This document shows, in pieces, positions 45,010-56,579 of a stretch of DNA of 64,000 bases (the stretch's first letter is position 1; every line of letters begins with the position of its first letter). The DNA is taken from the NCBI RefSeq assembly GCF_000283155.1, contig NW_004454166.1, positions 17,590,860-17,654,859 on the forward strand, written 5' to 3'. The notes beneath the pieces were generated by a model. It did not search any database and had not been told where the DNA came from. It saw only the letters and a list, made by a program, of their open reading frames with translations. Position numbers and translations under genes: made by a program. The DNA is from Ceratotherium simum simum (taxonomy: Eukaryota > Chordata > Mammalia > Perissodactyla > Rhinocerotidae).

Positions 45010-45400
45010 CTTAATTTTTAAAAATAAAGAATACTGAATGGCAGATAAACAGGAAAAATGTTTAACTTTGTTAGTTATCAAAATGTACAAATAAGCCTTC
45101 TTTTTTCCTTTATATCAAATTGCAATATTTAAGAAAAAAGGCTGCCCAGTGGTGGTGAAGGTATGTGGAATTCTTGTTGTCTCATCCACCATTGATTGTG
45201 AAGGAAAACACTTTGCAATATGTATCCAAACCTTCTTGACCCAGAATTTACTTCTTAGACTGTCTTGTAGAAAAATGACTATGAATGTGTCTGAAGATAC
45301 ATTTCATAAGGATCACAGTATGGTTTATAATAAATAGCAAAATCTAGAAAAAAAAATGTTCAACCAACCGATTGATTGTACGAACTATGCTATAGCCACT
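45010..45400 (+). mobile_element. old L1 LINE fragment, sense
   Basis: The text 'gccttcttttttccttta', 'ggctgcccagtggtggtg', 'ttctcatccaccattgat'-like sequence and 'gtttataataaatagcaa' resembles the diverged L1 ORF2 3' region. It is old and broken. Confidence 0.5.
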
Positions 45401-45799
45401 CTACCAGTTAGGATTAGATTTGGCCATGTATAACAGAAAACCCAAAATAATAGTGATTTAAACATATGTGGGTTTATTTTTCTTTCTACCTAAAAGAAAT
45501 CTGGAGGTAGGTAGTTAGAGGCTCGTACAGAGTAGTGACAAAGTCAACTGAAACCCAGGTTCCTTCTATTTTAGTACTGCTGTTCTTAGTGTAGGGTCAA
45601 AAGTGGCTGCTGGAGCTCCGGCCATTGTGTTCACACCCCATGTGGAAGGGAGAAATGGCAAAAGAGAGCTAGAACTTAGTCACTTGGCTATACGTATCTT
45701 CAAAGCGACTAGGAAGAGGGGATTTTCAGCTGGGCACATTGCCTGCAGTTCTGGTATAAAGAATAAAAGGAAGAAAGAGGGAATGTGTATTGGATAGGC

Positions 45800-46600
45800 C
45801 TATGGTCTTCAAACATTTCTGCTCACATATCCCTTAAAAGAATTTTGAATAATTATCAACCACCTCGTGATTTTTAGATTATCTCTGAAATTTATTTATT
45901 TATTTTTTATCACAAGTGTAAGTGGATGTGAAGGATACAATTTCTGGCTCATTGTAAATATTGACACGAAAAAGAAAACTATTGTATCACCTTTAAGATA
46001 CACCCAGTGGAATGTAAATACCATTGTGATATGATAGCCACCATCCTCCATCTAAAAAAATAAACAAACAAGCTCTCAAACAGCCGGAAATTCATTCCAC
46101 ATCCTCTACAGCTTTTTCTAATATATATTTTTCTGCTTGAACTTTTTTTGTTAATCCCTTTATCATAACTCTCAGCCACAATAATATGTACAGAAATGGA
46201 ACTTTTAATTTTAATTTCGTGTGGCTATACGATTCTAAAGTACTAAAGATTTTCTTTGCATTATCATCACAATTATTGATACTATGCAATTAACGAAAAT
46301 AATATAAACATAGCATACCTTTTTGCCAATATGTAACATAAAATGTATCTCTTAATGAGAGGAATGAGGCTTTTAAAAACTAATTTATGTGTCTGTGGAT
46401 GACTATTAATGCTAGGAAGGATAGGCATAACCATCAATCATATTGATGATTTTATTTTTGTAGATTCAAGCATTGAGAAAGCTTGTTCTATAAATAAGTA
46501 AGTGGAAATGGAAGGAATCATTTTAGAGCAGTGACACTCAATTCCTTGAACTCTTTTGAGGTGCATGTCAAAAATCACACAGTGGCCCACCATCAAATAT
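45800..46600. repeat. possible hAT (Charlie-type) remnant
   Basis: The left end 'ggtcttcaaacatttctg', 'ctcacatatcccttaaaa' and 'gaattttgaataatt' recalls the terminus of an autonomous-size hAT element. Text around 46530-46600 ('gcagtgacactcaattcc') may be the other side. The AT-rich interior has no intact frame. Confidence 0.35.
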
Positions 46601-47319
46601 TGTTCTTAATTATCTATCAGCTGACAACTCACTCCTTCCCTTTTGTTGACGACAAGAATTGGAAACCACCCGACTTACAAAGGGATTTGTTATGCAGTCA
46701 TTAGCTTCGCTGATGATCTCAACATTGACACCAATGGTTTGAACTGTCCCTTTGACAACCTGCACATAAAGATGATAATAACAATAATATTCAGGATGAA
46801 TGATAAGTGTGTCTTTCTTTTGTACAGTGGGAAAAAAGTGACTTTGAAAGGGAAAGTGGGCAAGAGGTGAGTCCAAAGCCTTGCCTTGACCAAGGATGCA
46901 TTCTCAGGCGGGTCAGTTTGGGGAAATTATCCAAATGAACATAGATGATCTAGTCGTGGATTTCCTTAAAGCTGTCCCTGCCCAAGTACCCCCTGGAATA
47001 ATCCCTGGTTTGAGGGCTGCTGGTGAGGCACCTGGCAGTTTCTGCCATGTCTATACAAGGTTATAAAAATACCATTGTGTTGTACAATGCCATTGTATCC
47101 CAGTAGGCGCCATGTTATTGAAGGACAAATTACAAGATATATCGTTAATTTAGAAAATGACAAAAACTGACATGAGTAGTATAATCTCATTTTTGTTATA
47201 TATGTGTCTGGAAGGTTGAAAACGAATACTTTTCTCCAGGTGAAGGAGTTAGACACAACTTTAATTTTTCTTATAATCCGTATGTCCTAGCCCTCAAAAA
47301 CATGCGACTACCTCTCCTT

Positions 47320-47356
47320 TGCTCCCTCCCTCCCTCCCTCTTCCTTCCTTCCTTCC
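47320..47356. repeat. TCCC/TTCC tetranucleotide microsatellite
   Basis: Short tandem TCCC units pass directly into TTCC units, then into an AT-rich stretch. Confidence 0.95.
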
Positions 47357-47464
47357 ACCATTTAATATATATTTTAAATTGATTTTTATATATTTTAAGT
47401 TTTATGTTATTTTTATACATTTTTAATTAATTTATAATATATATTTAATATACATTTTTAATTC

Positions 47465-48755
47465 AAATCTTAAATGTACCATTCCATCAATTTTGATGAA
47501 TGCACATCAAGACACCAAACGTTTCCACCAACCTAGAAAATTCCTTTACATTCCTTCCCAGTCAATTCTCCCCTTATTGGTAGTCCCCAGTGATATAACA
47601 TGTATTGCCACAGGTTATTTTTGCCCATTCTAGAACGCCCTGTAAATGGAACCATGCAGTATGTACTTTTTTGTGTTTGGCTTCTTTCACTCAGTGTAAT
47701 ATCCTTAAGCTACAACCATGTTGTAGCATTCGTTAGCCATCTGTTCCTTTTTATTGTTGCATAGTATTCCATTGTATGACAGTTTATTTCTTCTCCCATT
47801 CATGGATGTGTAAAGTCTACAGTGTATTCAAATGCCTCCATTTTTCCCTCATGTCTTTTTGTTGCTGTTGTTGATCCAGGATCCCATTCAAGACACCACA
47901 TTGCATTTAGTGTTTTTTTGGTTGTGTGTTTTTTTGGGGGAGGGCTCTTCTGAGCTGTGACAATTTCTCAGACTTGCCTTGTTTTTGATGACCTTAACTT
48001 TTGATGACCTCCTTTGAGGAGGACTCATCAGGCATTTTGTAGAATGTCCTTCAGTTGGGTTTGCCTGAAGTTTTTCTCTTGGTTAGAGTCGGGTTATGGG
48101 TTTTGGGGAGGAAGACCACAGAGGTGACACCAGTCTCATCACATCATAGCAAGGCTACATGCTATCAACATGACTTTGATGATAAGACTGATGATGTTAA
48201 GCTTGATCACTTGGCTGAGATACTGTTTGTCGGATTTTCTCTTAGAAAATTATCCTTTTCTCCCCTTTTCCATACTCTCCTCTCTGGAAGGAAGTCATTT
48301 TGCTCAGCCCACACTTAAAGAGTTATGGAATTATGCTCCACTTCCTTGAGGGCAGAATATCTACATAAATTGTTTAGAATTCTTCGTCATAGGAGATTTG
48401 TCTATTGTCCTGCATTAGTTTATTTACTCACTCATTTATTTATATCAGTATGGACTCACAAATATTTATTTTATGCTTTGGGGTATAATCCAATACTACC
48501 TTATTTATTTTGTTGCTCAAATTGTTCCAACTTTGAATGTTGGGAGCTCTTTGAATCAGCTCCCATCCCTCAGACATGCCTCTGTCTTTTTGTTTTTTGA
48601 GGATTTTCTCACTTTCTGGCACTCCAAGGTGCTCCAGGCTCATCTTTTATATTTCCTGCCCCAGCCCTAGGATGAGCCATTTCTCCAAGGATTCTGTTTC
48701 TTTTTATTGGAGAATGGTATTACAAACCAACATCTGGGTGCTGGGTCATGAATTT
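47465..48755 (-). mobile_element. long old L1 LINE 3' region, antisense
   Basis: The text runs in antisense L1 order: 'catcaattttgatgaatg', 'gtgtttggcttctttcac', 'tgcatagtattccattgt', 'ccattcaagacaccacat', 'gtccttcagttgggtttg', 'gcccacacttaaagagtt', 'caatactaccttatttat' and 'gtgctccaggctcatctt'. At about 1.3 kb it is one of the longest single L1 segments here. An ERE is inserted at its right side. Confidence 0.7.
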
Positions 48756-49011
48756 TTTTTTTTTCCCCTGAGGAATATTGGCCCTGGGCTAACATCCGCT
48801 GCCAGATATTATTTTATTTTATTTTTTTTGCTTGAGGAAGGTTAGCCCTGAGCTAACATCCATGCCGATCTTCCTCCATTTTGTATGTGAGCTGCCACCA
48901 CAGCATGGCTGAGATGAGTGGTGTAGGTCTGCGCCGGGGATCCAAACCCGGGAACCGAGCCGCTGAGGCAGAGCATGCCAAACTCAACCACCGTGCTATG
49001 GGGCCAGCCCC
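48756..49011 (-). mobile_element. ERE-type SINE with duplicated 3' module
   Basis: This antisense ERE has a T run on the left. Two copies of its 3' module follow ('ggccctgggctaacatcc' and 'agccctgagctaacatcc'), then 'cagcatggctgagatgag' and a terminal 'tatggggccagcccc'. The target duplication TGAATTT lies at 48749-48755 and 49012-49018. Confidence 0.9.
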
Positions 49012-49479
49012 TGAATTTCTTTTTTATACATAACTTTTTGTCATTCACAGCTCAGCTCTGAGAGGTCATTTCTGATCACCCAATTTAAAATAGCAGCCCC
49101 TCCCCCAACCAAGCGCTCTCTATGACATACCCTTTAAAATACTTTTATAGGGCTTATCACAACTTAGTATACTTATCATGATGTATCTATATACAACATA
49201 TTTGAAATCAACCTATGCATTGTGTTCTGCAGCTTGCTGTTCACAATTCTATAACTCCACCATAGATTAAGGATATCTTTCCAGCTCAATATATATGATT
49301 CTCTCTTGTTTTCAAAAATAACTATTTGGTATTCTTTCTCTCGCTCTGTCTCTCTGCACACACATGTAATAATTTTTACATTGATTGAACTTTAGAGAGT
49401 TTCAAATTTTCTACTGTTACAAACAGTGCCATAAAAATGTGTGTACCTTTGTGAATTCTTGGGTGTTTAGCCGCAGCTA

Positions 49480-49690
49480 ATATTTTTTAAAGAATTTACT
49501 AAGGGCTTCTACATATGTTAAATCGTATAACCCTTAAACAAATTTATAAGATAGCTGCTGCTGTCATTCTCACTATGCAGATGAAAAAGTCTAAGATAGA
49601 CTAGACAGCTTGTTCAATATCACACACTTGGTGGGTGGCAGAGTCTGGATTTGAATTTCAGATATGCCTGACTCCGTGACCAAAGAGCGT
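49480..49690 (-). repeat. antisense MIR SINE
   Basis: The order 'acttagggcttctacata'-like, 'cattctcactatgcagat', 'cacacttggtgggtggca' and 'gtctggatttgaatttca' is an inverted MIR. The ERE at 49730 follows closely. Confidence 0.65.
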
Positions 49691-49729
49691 AAATATTATG
49701 CAATTGTTGCATATAAAAGGAATTTGAGG

Positions 49730-49984
49730 GGCCGGCCCAGTGGCATAGTGGTTAAGTTTGCATGCTCCACTTCCACGGCCCAGGGTTTGCCAGTTCAGAT
49801 CGTGGGCGTGGACCTAGGCACTGCTCATCAAGCCACGCTGAGGCGGCATCCCATCTAGAGCAACTAGAAGGATGTACAACTATGATATGCAACTATCTAC
49901 TGGGGCTTTGGGGAGAAAAAAGGAAAAAAGGGGGAATATTGGCAACAGATGTTAGCTCAGGGCCAATCTTCCCCTTAAAAAAAA
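49730..49984 (+). mobile_element. ERE-type SINE
   Basis: A sense copy starts GGCCGGCCCAGTGGCATAGT. It carries 'caactagaaggatgtaca', 'caactatctactggggct' and a second 3' module, 'cagatgttagctcagggc', before the A-tail. A perfect 15-bp target duplication, AAAAGGAATTTGAGG, lies at 49715-49729 and 49985-49999. It has both the long ERE-1-like middle and the ERE-2/3-like tail. Confidence 0.95.
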
Positions 49985-50119
49985 AAAAGGAATTTGAGGA
50001 GCAAAAGATATGCATGTTCCTAAAATTCCCGATATGTATCCAAACTGCCTTTCCAAAAGTTCTAGATGGTCTTTCAATCTGTAAATCTGCTCCATATCTG
50101 GCAAAAGTAAGAATTCCTG

Positions 50120-50368
50120 TTTTTTTTTTCTTTGCTGAGGAAGACTGGCCCTGAGCTAACATCTGTTGACAATCTTCCTCTTTTTTCGCTTGAGGAGGAT
50201 TAGCCCTGAGCTAAAATCCATGCCAATCTCCCTGTATTTTGCATGTGGGTCGCCACCACAGCATGGCTGACGAGTGGTGTAGGTCTGCACCTGGGATCTG
50301 AACCTGCGAACCTGGGCTGCCAAAGTGGAGCATGCCGGACTTAACCACTATGCCACAGGGCCAGCCCC
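50120..50368 (-). mobile_element. ERE-type SINE with duplicated 3' module
   Basis: An antisense copy shows two successive 3' modules ('tggccctgagctaacatctg' and 'tagccctgagctaaaatcc'), then 'cacagcatggctgacgag' and 'cttaaccactatgccaca'. A perfect 11-bp target duplication, AAGAATTCCTG, lies at 50109-50119 and 50369-50379. It sits only about 120 bp from the previous ERE, in the opposite orientation. Confidence 0.94.
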
Positions 50369-50559
50369 AAGAATTCCTGCTTTTGATAAGAATTAGAGGG
50401 TTAATCCTCTAATAAAAATATTTCCCAAAGGAACATATATTTCTTCACTTTGATACCTAGGACCCTCCCATTTTGACCCTATAGGAGCCATTAGTGCTGC
50501 TTATCAAATATTTCCAGATCTTTGCTTTCTGGGTGTATGGTAGAATTGTACTACCTTTG

Positions 50560-50745
50560 AGTTTAAGTGTGGTGATATTCCTTACTTTGACCAAAGAAAT
50601 ATGGCCAGAAGTGTTGTGTGTCAGACTTTTGGGGATCCACACTGCGCACATAGTGTGAGCCAGGAAACTATGGTTGTGTTAAGGCATTGAGATTTTGATT
50701 CTGTGTGTTAGTGCAGTGTAACCTAACTTGTCCTGACTGTTACAG
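50560..50745 (+). repeat. MaLR LTR 3' fragment (MLT1-like)
   Basis: The text 'taaggcattgagattttg', 'gttagtgcagtgtaacct' and 'aacttgtcctgactgtta' matches the 3' end of older MLT1 LTRs. Confidence 0.6.
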
Positions 50746-50959
50746 CTCAGTCTACGTTTCCAATTTTCTCTCCTGTAATTCTCCAGCATAGAACCCTTAC
50801 TCCATTCAGATTCCTTAAGAATACTTTATATCTTCCTTTCTCTGACCCTTTACACTGCCACCTTCTTTCTGTATTTTTAAATCTTCTTTATTTGCTATAT
50901 AGCCATGATGAAGTTATATTTCAGGAAACCTCTCCAGACCACCCAAACCTATAGGCAAA

Positions 50960-51600
50960 ATGTGGTATAGTGGCTTTGGAATAAGGTAAACCTAAATTCA
51001 GATCTGTTCTCTGCCACTAAATAGTTCATTGACTTTGTGCAGGTAATTTGGTGTCTTTGAAGCCTATTGTATTCATTAATGAATGTTAGCTACAATGATG
51101 AATAAATCCCTAAACTCTGGTGGTTTATCCCAATAAAATTTTATTTCTCACTCACTTAAAGTCTAATGAGGGGTCACTCTGCTCCATACAATGATTCAAA
51201 GAATCAGACAAAAAGAGTCTCTGTCATCTTCAACATGTGACTTCCGGGACTCTCCTAGGTATGACATAGAGAAAAAAGAAAATGACATATCACACTGAAT
51301 TTTTATGGGCCAGGTCTGGAAGTGGCACACGTAACTTCTATCAGTCAGGACTCATACTCATAACAAGGGAGTTTGAGAAATGTAGTCTATGCATTTGAAC
51401 AGGATGAAGAGAAATGAGTTTATTCAAGGTTTACCAGTCTTTGCTACATTGAGTTTTTTCTCCCACTGTCTATAAAATGTGGAAAATCATTTCCATCTCA
51501 TGGCTTGTTGTGAGGATTTAATGAAATGCCATGTGGAAAGCACTAATATGGTACCTGGCATATAGTCGATGCTCAAAAATATTTAGTTTCCCCATCTTTT
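50960..51600 (+). repeat. two sense MIR fragments and an LTR-like scrap
   Basis: MIR text is seen at 50965-51080 ('gatctgttctctgccact') and at 51440-51590 ('ctgtctataaaatgtgga', 'gttgtgaggatttaatga', 'gcatatagtcgatgctca'). Between them, 'ttatttctcactcactta' and 'gtgacttccgggactctc' may be an old LTR remnant. Confidence 0.5.
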
Positions 51601-52539
51601 GAATTGAGGACTTTTATTTGGGTCTTATACACAAAACCACCCTGGCTTGTAATGAGTCTTCCTCATCACGGAACGTTCCATTGATGGAGAGCGCGATGTC
51701 AGGCATGACGACTGGCAGATGGTAGGTGTTTGGTATAAATCTGGTGGTTGATTGTTGGCATTCGCTGAGAAGAGGAGAAGGTTAAGGACTGCATACTTCA
51801 AAAGACGTCAGTGAACATGGACTGACCTAGCCCAGCTCTGAGCAGAGAGAAGTGGTTTAGTTACTGTTGGTGGCATGTTACTTCCTTTTTGCCTGATTGC
51901 TTAAAGAAGCAAGGGGAGTGGACATTGCTGTGACACCAAGACCACAGTGGCCAGGGAACCATGGGTGTGCGAGGTGAGGCTAGGGAGTAGGTGGGGACAA
52001 TTCTCCCACAAGAGGAAATGCTGCCTTTTGCCTGATGTTCCCTCCCTATGTACAGGGACCATTTTAACCCTGGGTGAAGGGCTGGCAAATTGTGGGGTGG
52101 AGATAAAGGAAGTCTAGGTCCCAACCCTGTCTGGTGGGGAATATGAGATAGACAGAAATGACTATGGGTGTTATCTCTTGGATTTTCTTCCTTTGTCCCC
52201 CTCAACAGGAAGTGCGGGCTTCCAGGGTGATGTTAACGACGATCAGCTCCAAGCTGGTCTCTAGAATTTGGCCCGTTGGGGTTCCCTTGTTCCTAGGGGC
52301 CCCTGTAGTCAAGAGGAGTCCTGTCCCAGCTCCACTTCTTCCTGACTTTAAAGATCTTTCACCTCGTAGACTGTTAGTGTCCCCATTTATGAGATGGGAA
52401 GAGCATTATCAATCGTACAGGGTTGTTGCGAGCGCTGTGTAAATAACGCACAATATTAAATACACCACCTTCCTATCCCCTGAGCCTAATCTGTTCCCCC
52501 AGGGTCATCTAGCTTCAAGAGCAGCAGTAGCATGCGCTT

Positions 52540-52638
52540 AGTTGCTCAAACCAGAAACCTGGGCATCATACTTACACTTCCTCCTCTTTCAACCACTACA
52601 TTCTGTCAACTGTCAAGGGCTGCTAAATATGCCTTCTT
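52540..52638 (+). repeat. L2 LINE, left part (split by an L1)
   Basis: The text 'ccagaaacctgggcatca' and 'tacacttcctcctctttc' matches the L2 region upstream of its 3' end. It is resumed after the L1 at 53200. Confidence 0.6.
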
Positions 52639-53022
52639 TTGTTTCATTCTGTTTAAAATTTTTTTATTTTATTGAGGTCACATCGGTTTATAACATTATG
52701 TAAATTTCAGGTGTACGTCATTATATTTTGGCTTCTGTATAGACTGCATCGTGTTCACCACCAAGGTCTAGTTACCATCAGTCACCACACACATGTGCCC
52801 CTTTACCCCTTACACCCTCCCTCCACCCCTTTCCCCTCTGGTAACCACCAATCTGTTCTCCTTATCCATGTGTTTGTTTATCTTCCACGTAGGAGTGAAA
52901 TTATACAGTATTTGTTTTTCCCTGTCTGACTTATTTTGCTTAGCATAATACACTCAAGGTCCATCCGTGTTTTCGCAGATGGCACGATTTCGTCTTTTGT
53001 TATGGCTGAGTGGTTTTCATTG
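52639..53022 (-). mobile_element. young-type L1 LINE 3' end, antisense (3' segment of a 5'-inverted copy)
   Basis: Antisense L1 3' UTR reads 'attttattgaggtcacat', 'gtttataacattatgtaa', 'ggtaaccaccaatctgtt', 'ctcaaggtccatccgtgt' and 'gttatggctgagtggttt'. The same 3' UTR type recurs at the window end. The left target duplication AATATGCCTTCTT is at 52626-52638. Confidence 0.9.
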
Positions 53023-53186
53023 TCTATCAACTGTGAGAAAATATTTGCAAATCATATATCTGATAAGGGGTTAATTTCCAAAGTATATAAAGAACTCATA
53101 CTACTCAACAATACAAAAAGAATAACTCAATCAAAAAATGGGCAGAGGATATGAACAGACATTTTTCCAAAGAAGATATACAGATG
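53023..53186 (+). mobile_element. L1 LINE, inverted 5' segment
   Basis: Sense ORF2 text ('gagaaaatatttgcaaat', 'gataaggggttaatttcc', 'gaacagacatttttccaa') lies in the opposite direction to the attached L1 3' end. The right target duplication AATATGCCTTCTT (53187-53199) is identical to the left one. Both segments are therefore one 548-bp insertion. Confidence 0.9.
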
Positions 53187-53199
53187 AATATGCCTTCTT

Positions 53200-53800
53200 A
53201 ATATCTCTGCTCTTCATTCACCTCTCCGCCTCTCTGACAATACTTTAGTCCAGGCCACTGTCACCTCTTCCTTTGAGGACAGCAACAGCCTCTCAACAGA
53301 TCTCCCTGTCTCCAATTCTTTCTCCTGAGTGTGGCCAGAATAATCTTTTCAAGTTGGAAATGGTATCAGGTTCTTCCCTTGTTTCATGGCTCTCCAAGAC
53401 CCTCTAGAGAAAGCCCCAAATCATTAACATGGCCTACAGGCTCCATCTACCTCTTCAGCCTCGTCTCTCGTTGTGCCCCTCCATCTCCCCTCTCACCCCT
53501 ACCCTCTTCTTTCAGTCATTACTGCATGCTCTCTAGTTCCCCAAACACACCAGCCTGCCTTGTCCCTCCAGGCCTTTGCCTGGACTCTCCTCTACTTAAA
53601 ACTGGTCACCAGGCTAACTCTTATTCAGCCTGGGAGGAGTAGCTCAGCTGTCCCTTCTGCTGGGGAACTTGCCTGTGATGCCCCTTTCATTCCTTCCTTT
53701 CCTGTAACCCTCTGGTTCCCTGTTATCTCCTGCATTAGGAATAAGCTCCTTGAGATAATAGCTAGCCCTGTATCTGGGGGCATATAAGGTCTTTACTGCT
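53200..53800 (+). repeat. L2 LINE, right part
   Basis: The text 'ccaggccactgtcacctc', 'cctctcaacagatctccc', 'catggcctacaggctcca' and 'cctccaggcctttgcctg' ends in L2 3'-like text. It follows directly from 52540-52638 once the L1 is removed. Confidence 0.7.
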
Positions 53801-54149
53801 AATTGTTAGATTGAATTGAAGTGAATTTAACAACACATAGCATGTTTTCTGTAAGAGTCCCCGCCAAGACAAAGACAATAACTACTGGTGTTAACTGCAC
53901 ACACTAACACTGTGCTAGGCACTTGTTTTCTCTCTCTGAATGAAACAGATTGGTCTGAAACAGCATATTTTCATGTCATTGGAGATAACCAGGTAGTACT
54001 GGGTTTGCAGTAGAGCTAGCACCGTGTTAAGATACTAGATTCCTCCAGATCTAGTTTAAAGAAGGTCTAGTTCTTGGAGAAAGATTTTCTCATGTGTCCC
54101 CAGGCTCAAGAGGCTGAGCAAACTTGATGGCCTTTACCAGTGAGAAGGG

Positions 54150-54610
54150 GAGGAGTTTCTTTTGAATTCTTTGATTGCCAGTGAAGTTTAAATGTTTTAT
54201 TATCTGTTGGCTGTTTTGTTTTATTCTTTTGTCTATATATCCTTTGCCCATCTTCCATTGGAGTGTTGTTTTTCCTCTTGATTTGTGAGAATTCTTTAAA
54301 TAGTAATTTGATTAATGTTTCCTAGTTTTTGGTTTATTTTTTAAATCTTAGTTTTTGATTCATAGAAATTTAAAATATTCATCTAGTCCAAATATCTTTT
54401 ACTGTATGGCTTCTGCTGTCAGAGTTCTTAGGAAGATCTCCTTTATATTCATAACTATTTTATCCATATTTTCTTCTAGTACTTTTACTGTTTTATTTTT
54501 TATTCCTCCCTAATTTCCTATTTTTCAGTTTTGGTAGGTTGTAAATTGGAAGTTGAGCTTAGAAGAATTACCAGTAGGATCAGACTGAGAGCTTTGTTTT
54601 GTTTTGGTTT
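54150..54610 (-). mobile_element. old L1 LINE fragment, antisense
   Basis: The text 'atcctttgcccatcttcc', 'gtgagaattctttaaata' and 'gtatggcttctgctgtca' fits the antisense L1 ORF2/3' region. Confidence 0.6.
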
Positions 54611-54699
54611 GATATTTTTTACCCAAGTTTGTGTGCTTGAGTGCATGCAATTGTCAGTTGTTTGAGGTTTCTTCCCCACCCTAACTTCTCCTCTCAACT

Positions 54700-55230
54700 C
54701 ACTTTCAGTGGGCTGTGGTCTTGTGGAAGATTAAAGATGGCTACACATTCTTTGCTAATCTCCTATTGATAGGGGAAGTCTATTTCCCCTCCCCTTGATT
54801 CTGGGTTTTGATCAATATAATAGAAATGGTAGAAGCAGGGCTCTATGACTTCTGAGGCTAGCTCATAAGAATCCCTGCAGCTTCTGCCTGGGTGGGTCTC
54901 ACAGATTGTTCCCTCTTGGGACACTCCTTCTCAGAACTGAGATGTCGTAAGAAGCCCAAGTTACACGAAGAGGCCACGTGTAGCCACGCTGGTCCATAGC
55001 CCAAATGGAGCTCCCAGCCAACAGCCAACATTAAATTCTAGCCATTGAGTGAGGCATGCTGGATATTCCAGCCTGATTGATTCCAGATGACCGTAACCAT
55101 CCCAATGCACTATGCAACACCACGTGCAGCAGAGGAACTGCCAGTCAACCCACAGAATTGTGAGAAATAATAAATTGCTCTTCTCAAGCATTTAACACTT
55201 GGTAATTTGTTACTCCCTAACAGATAACTG
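54700..55230 (+). repeat. MaLR LTR (MLT1-like), sense
   Basis: The text 'gctctatgacttctgagg', 'cctgcagcttctgcctgg', 'gttccctcttgggacact', 'gagaaataataaattgct' and 'taatttgttactccctaa' follows an old MLT1 LTR to its 3' end. Confidence 0.65.
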
Positions 55231-55299
55231 AAAGAGATCCCCACTAACACATTAAGACACTGCTTATCAAGTGTGCCAATGGTGTTCATACTGTCAAAA

Positions 55300-56520
55300 C
55301 CTGTAGGCACTTCTTGAGTCTTACTTTGTCTGATGTCCCAGCAGCATTCTTTCTGAAACACTCTTTTCTTTTGACTTCTATGACTTCCCACTCTTCTGGC
55401 TTTTTCCCTACCTCACTGGCTGACGTTTCTATTTCCTTTGCCTTCTCTTTTACTCAACCTCTAAATCTTGGGATGTCTCAGAATGGTCTTGGGCTTCTTT
55501 CCCCACCTATATCTATACAATCTCTTTAGGTGACTTCATGTAGCCCCATGGCTTAAAAAATATCTTTGTGCTGATGGCTTCCAAACATATTGACTAGTGT
55601 TGACATCTCCCTGGGACTGTAGATTCATATTGCCCGTTGCTTGTCTGACATCTCCCCCTGGCTATTGAAAAGACATCACAAAACTTACATAGCCAAAGTA
55701 TAACTCTGGATTGTTCATACACCCATGACCATTCCTCCATCTGAATGGCAACAACAGCCACCCAGATGCTAAAGCCCAGAAAACTAGGTGTTAACCTTGA
55801 CTTCTTTCTTCCTCTCACCTCCCACATCCAAGTCAGTAGTAAATCATGTGGGATCTATTTGAAAAATGCAATCCATATTAAGCCACTTCTCTTGACATCT
55901 ATAGACCATAGCCCCATTTTCTTGCACCTTGGATCGTCCAATCTCCTAACTGGTATCCTTCTTTCCACTCTTGCACCCCTACAATAGTCTCTAAACTGCA
56001 GGCAGCTTGCTCTTTGAAAATAGAACACAGATTATGTCACTACCTTGCTTACTTATAATGGATTCTGATTGCCTGTGGATTAAAATCCAATTATTTCTTC
56101 ATATACATGGTCTAGCCCCTATCTTCCTCTCTGACCTCATCTCCCATTGCATTGCCTCCCCATCCCCATTTTTCTTGGACCACATTGTCTTTCTGTTGGT
56201 TCCTTGAGCACTTCAAGCTCATCATACTTTAAAGTCTTTGCACTAGTTCTTCTCTGTGTCTAGAATTGTCTCTCTTTGAATCAACTGTAGTTGGTTCCTT
56301 TCTGCCCACCCAATCACTCCTGATTCCATCATCATATCTTAGTTCTCCATATAGTGGTTGATCTGTTACCAGTTTCCCCCAGTAGAATGTTATCTCCATG
56401 AGACCACAGATCTTGTCTGTTCTGCTCACTATGGTGTCTCCAGTACTTCCAAAGAGATCTGCCATATTGTAGATACTCAACAAATATTCATTAAAATAAC
56501 TCTGCTTTTTCATTTCATCA
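55300..56520 (+). repeat. long L2 LINE 3' region, sense
   Basis: About 1.2 kb follows one L2 copy: 'gctgatggcttccaaaca', 'gacatctccccctggcta', 'cttgacttctttcttcct', 'ctcctaactggtatcctt', 'catggtctagcccctatc', 'gaatgttatctccatgag' and 'ctcaacaaatattcatta'. It has no intact frame. Confidence 0.65.
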
Positions 56521-56579
56521 TTCTTTTCTGCTCCCTTTGAGCCAGAGATAAATAAAATGCTATTAAAAATGGAAAACAC

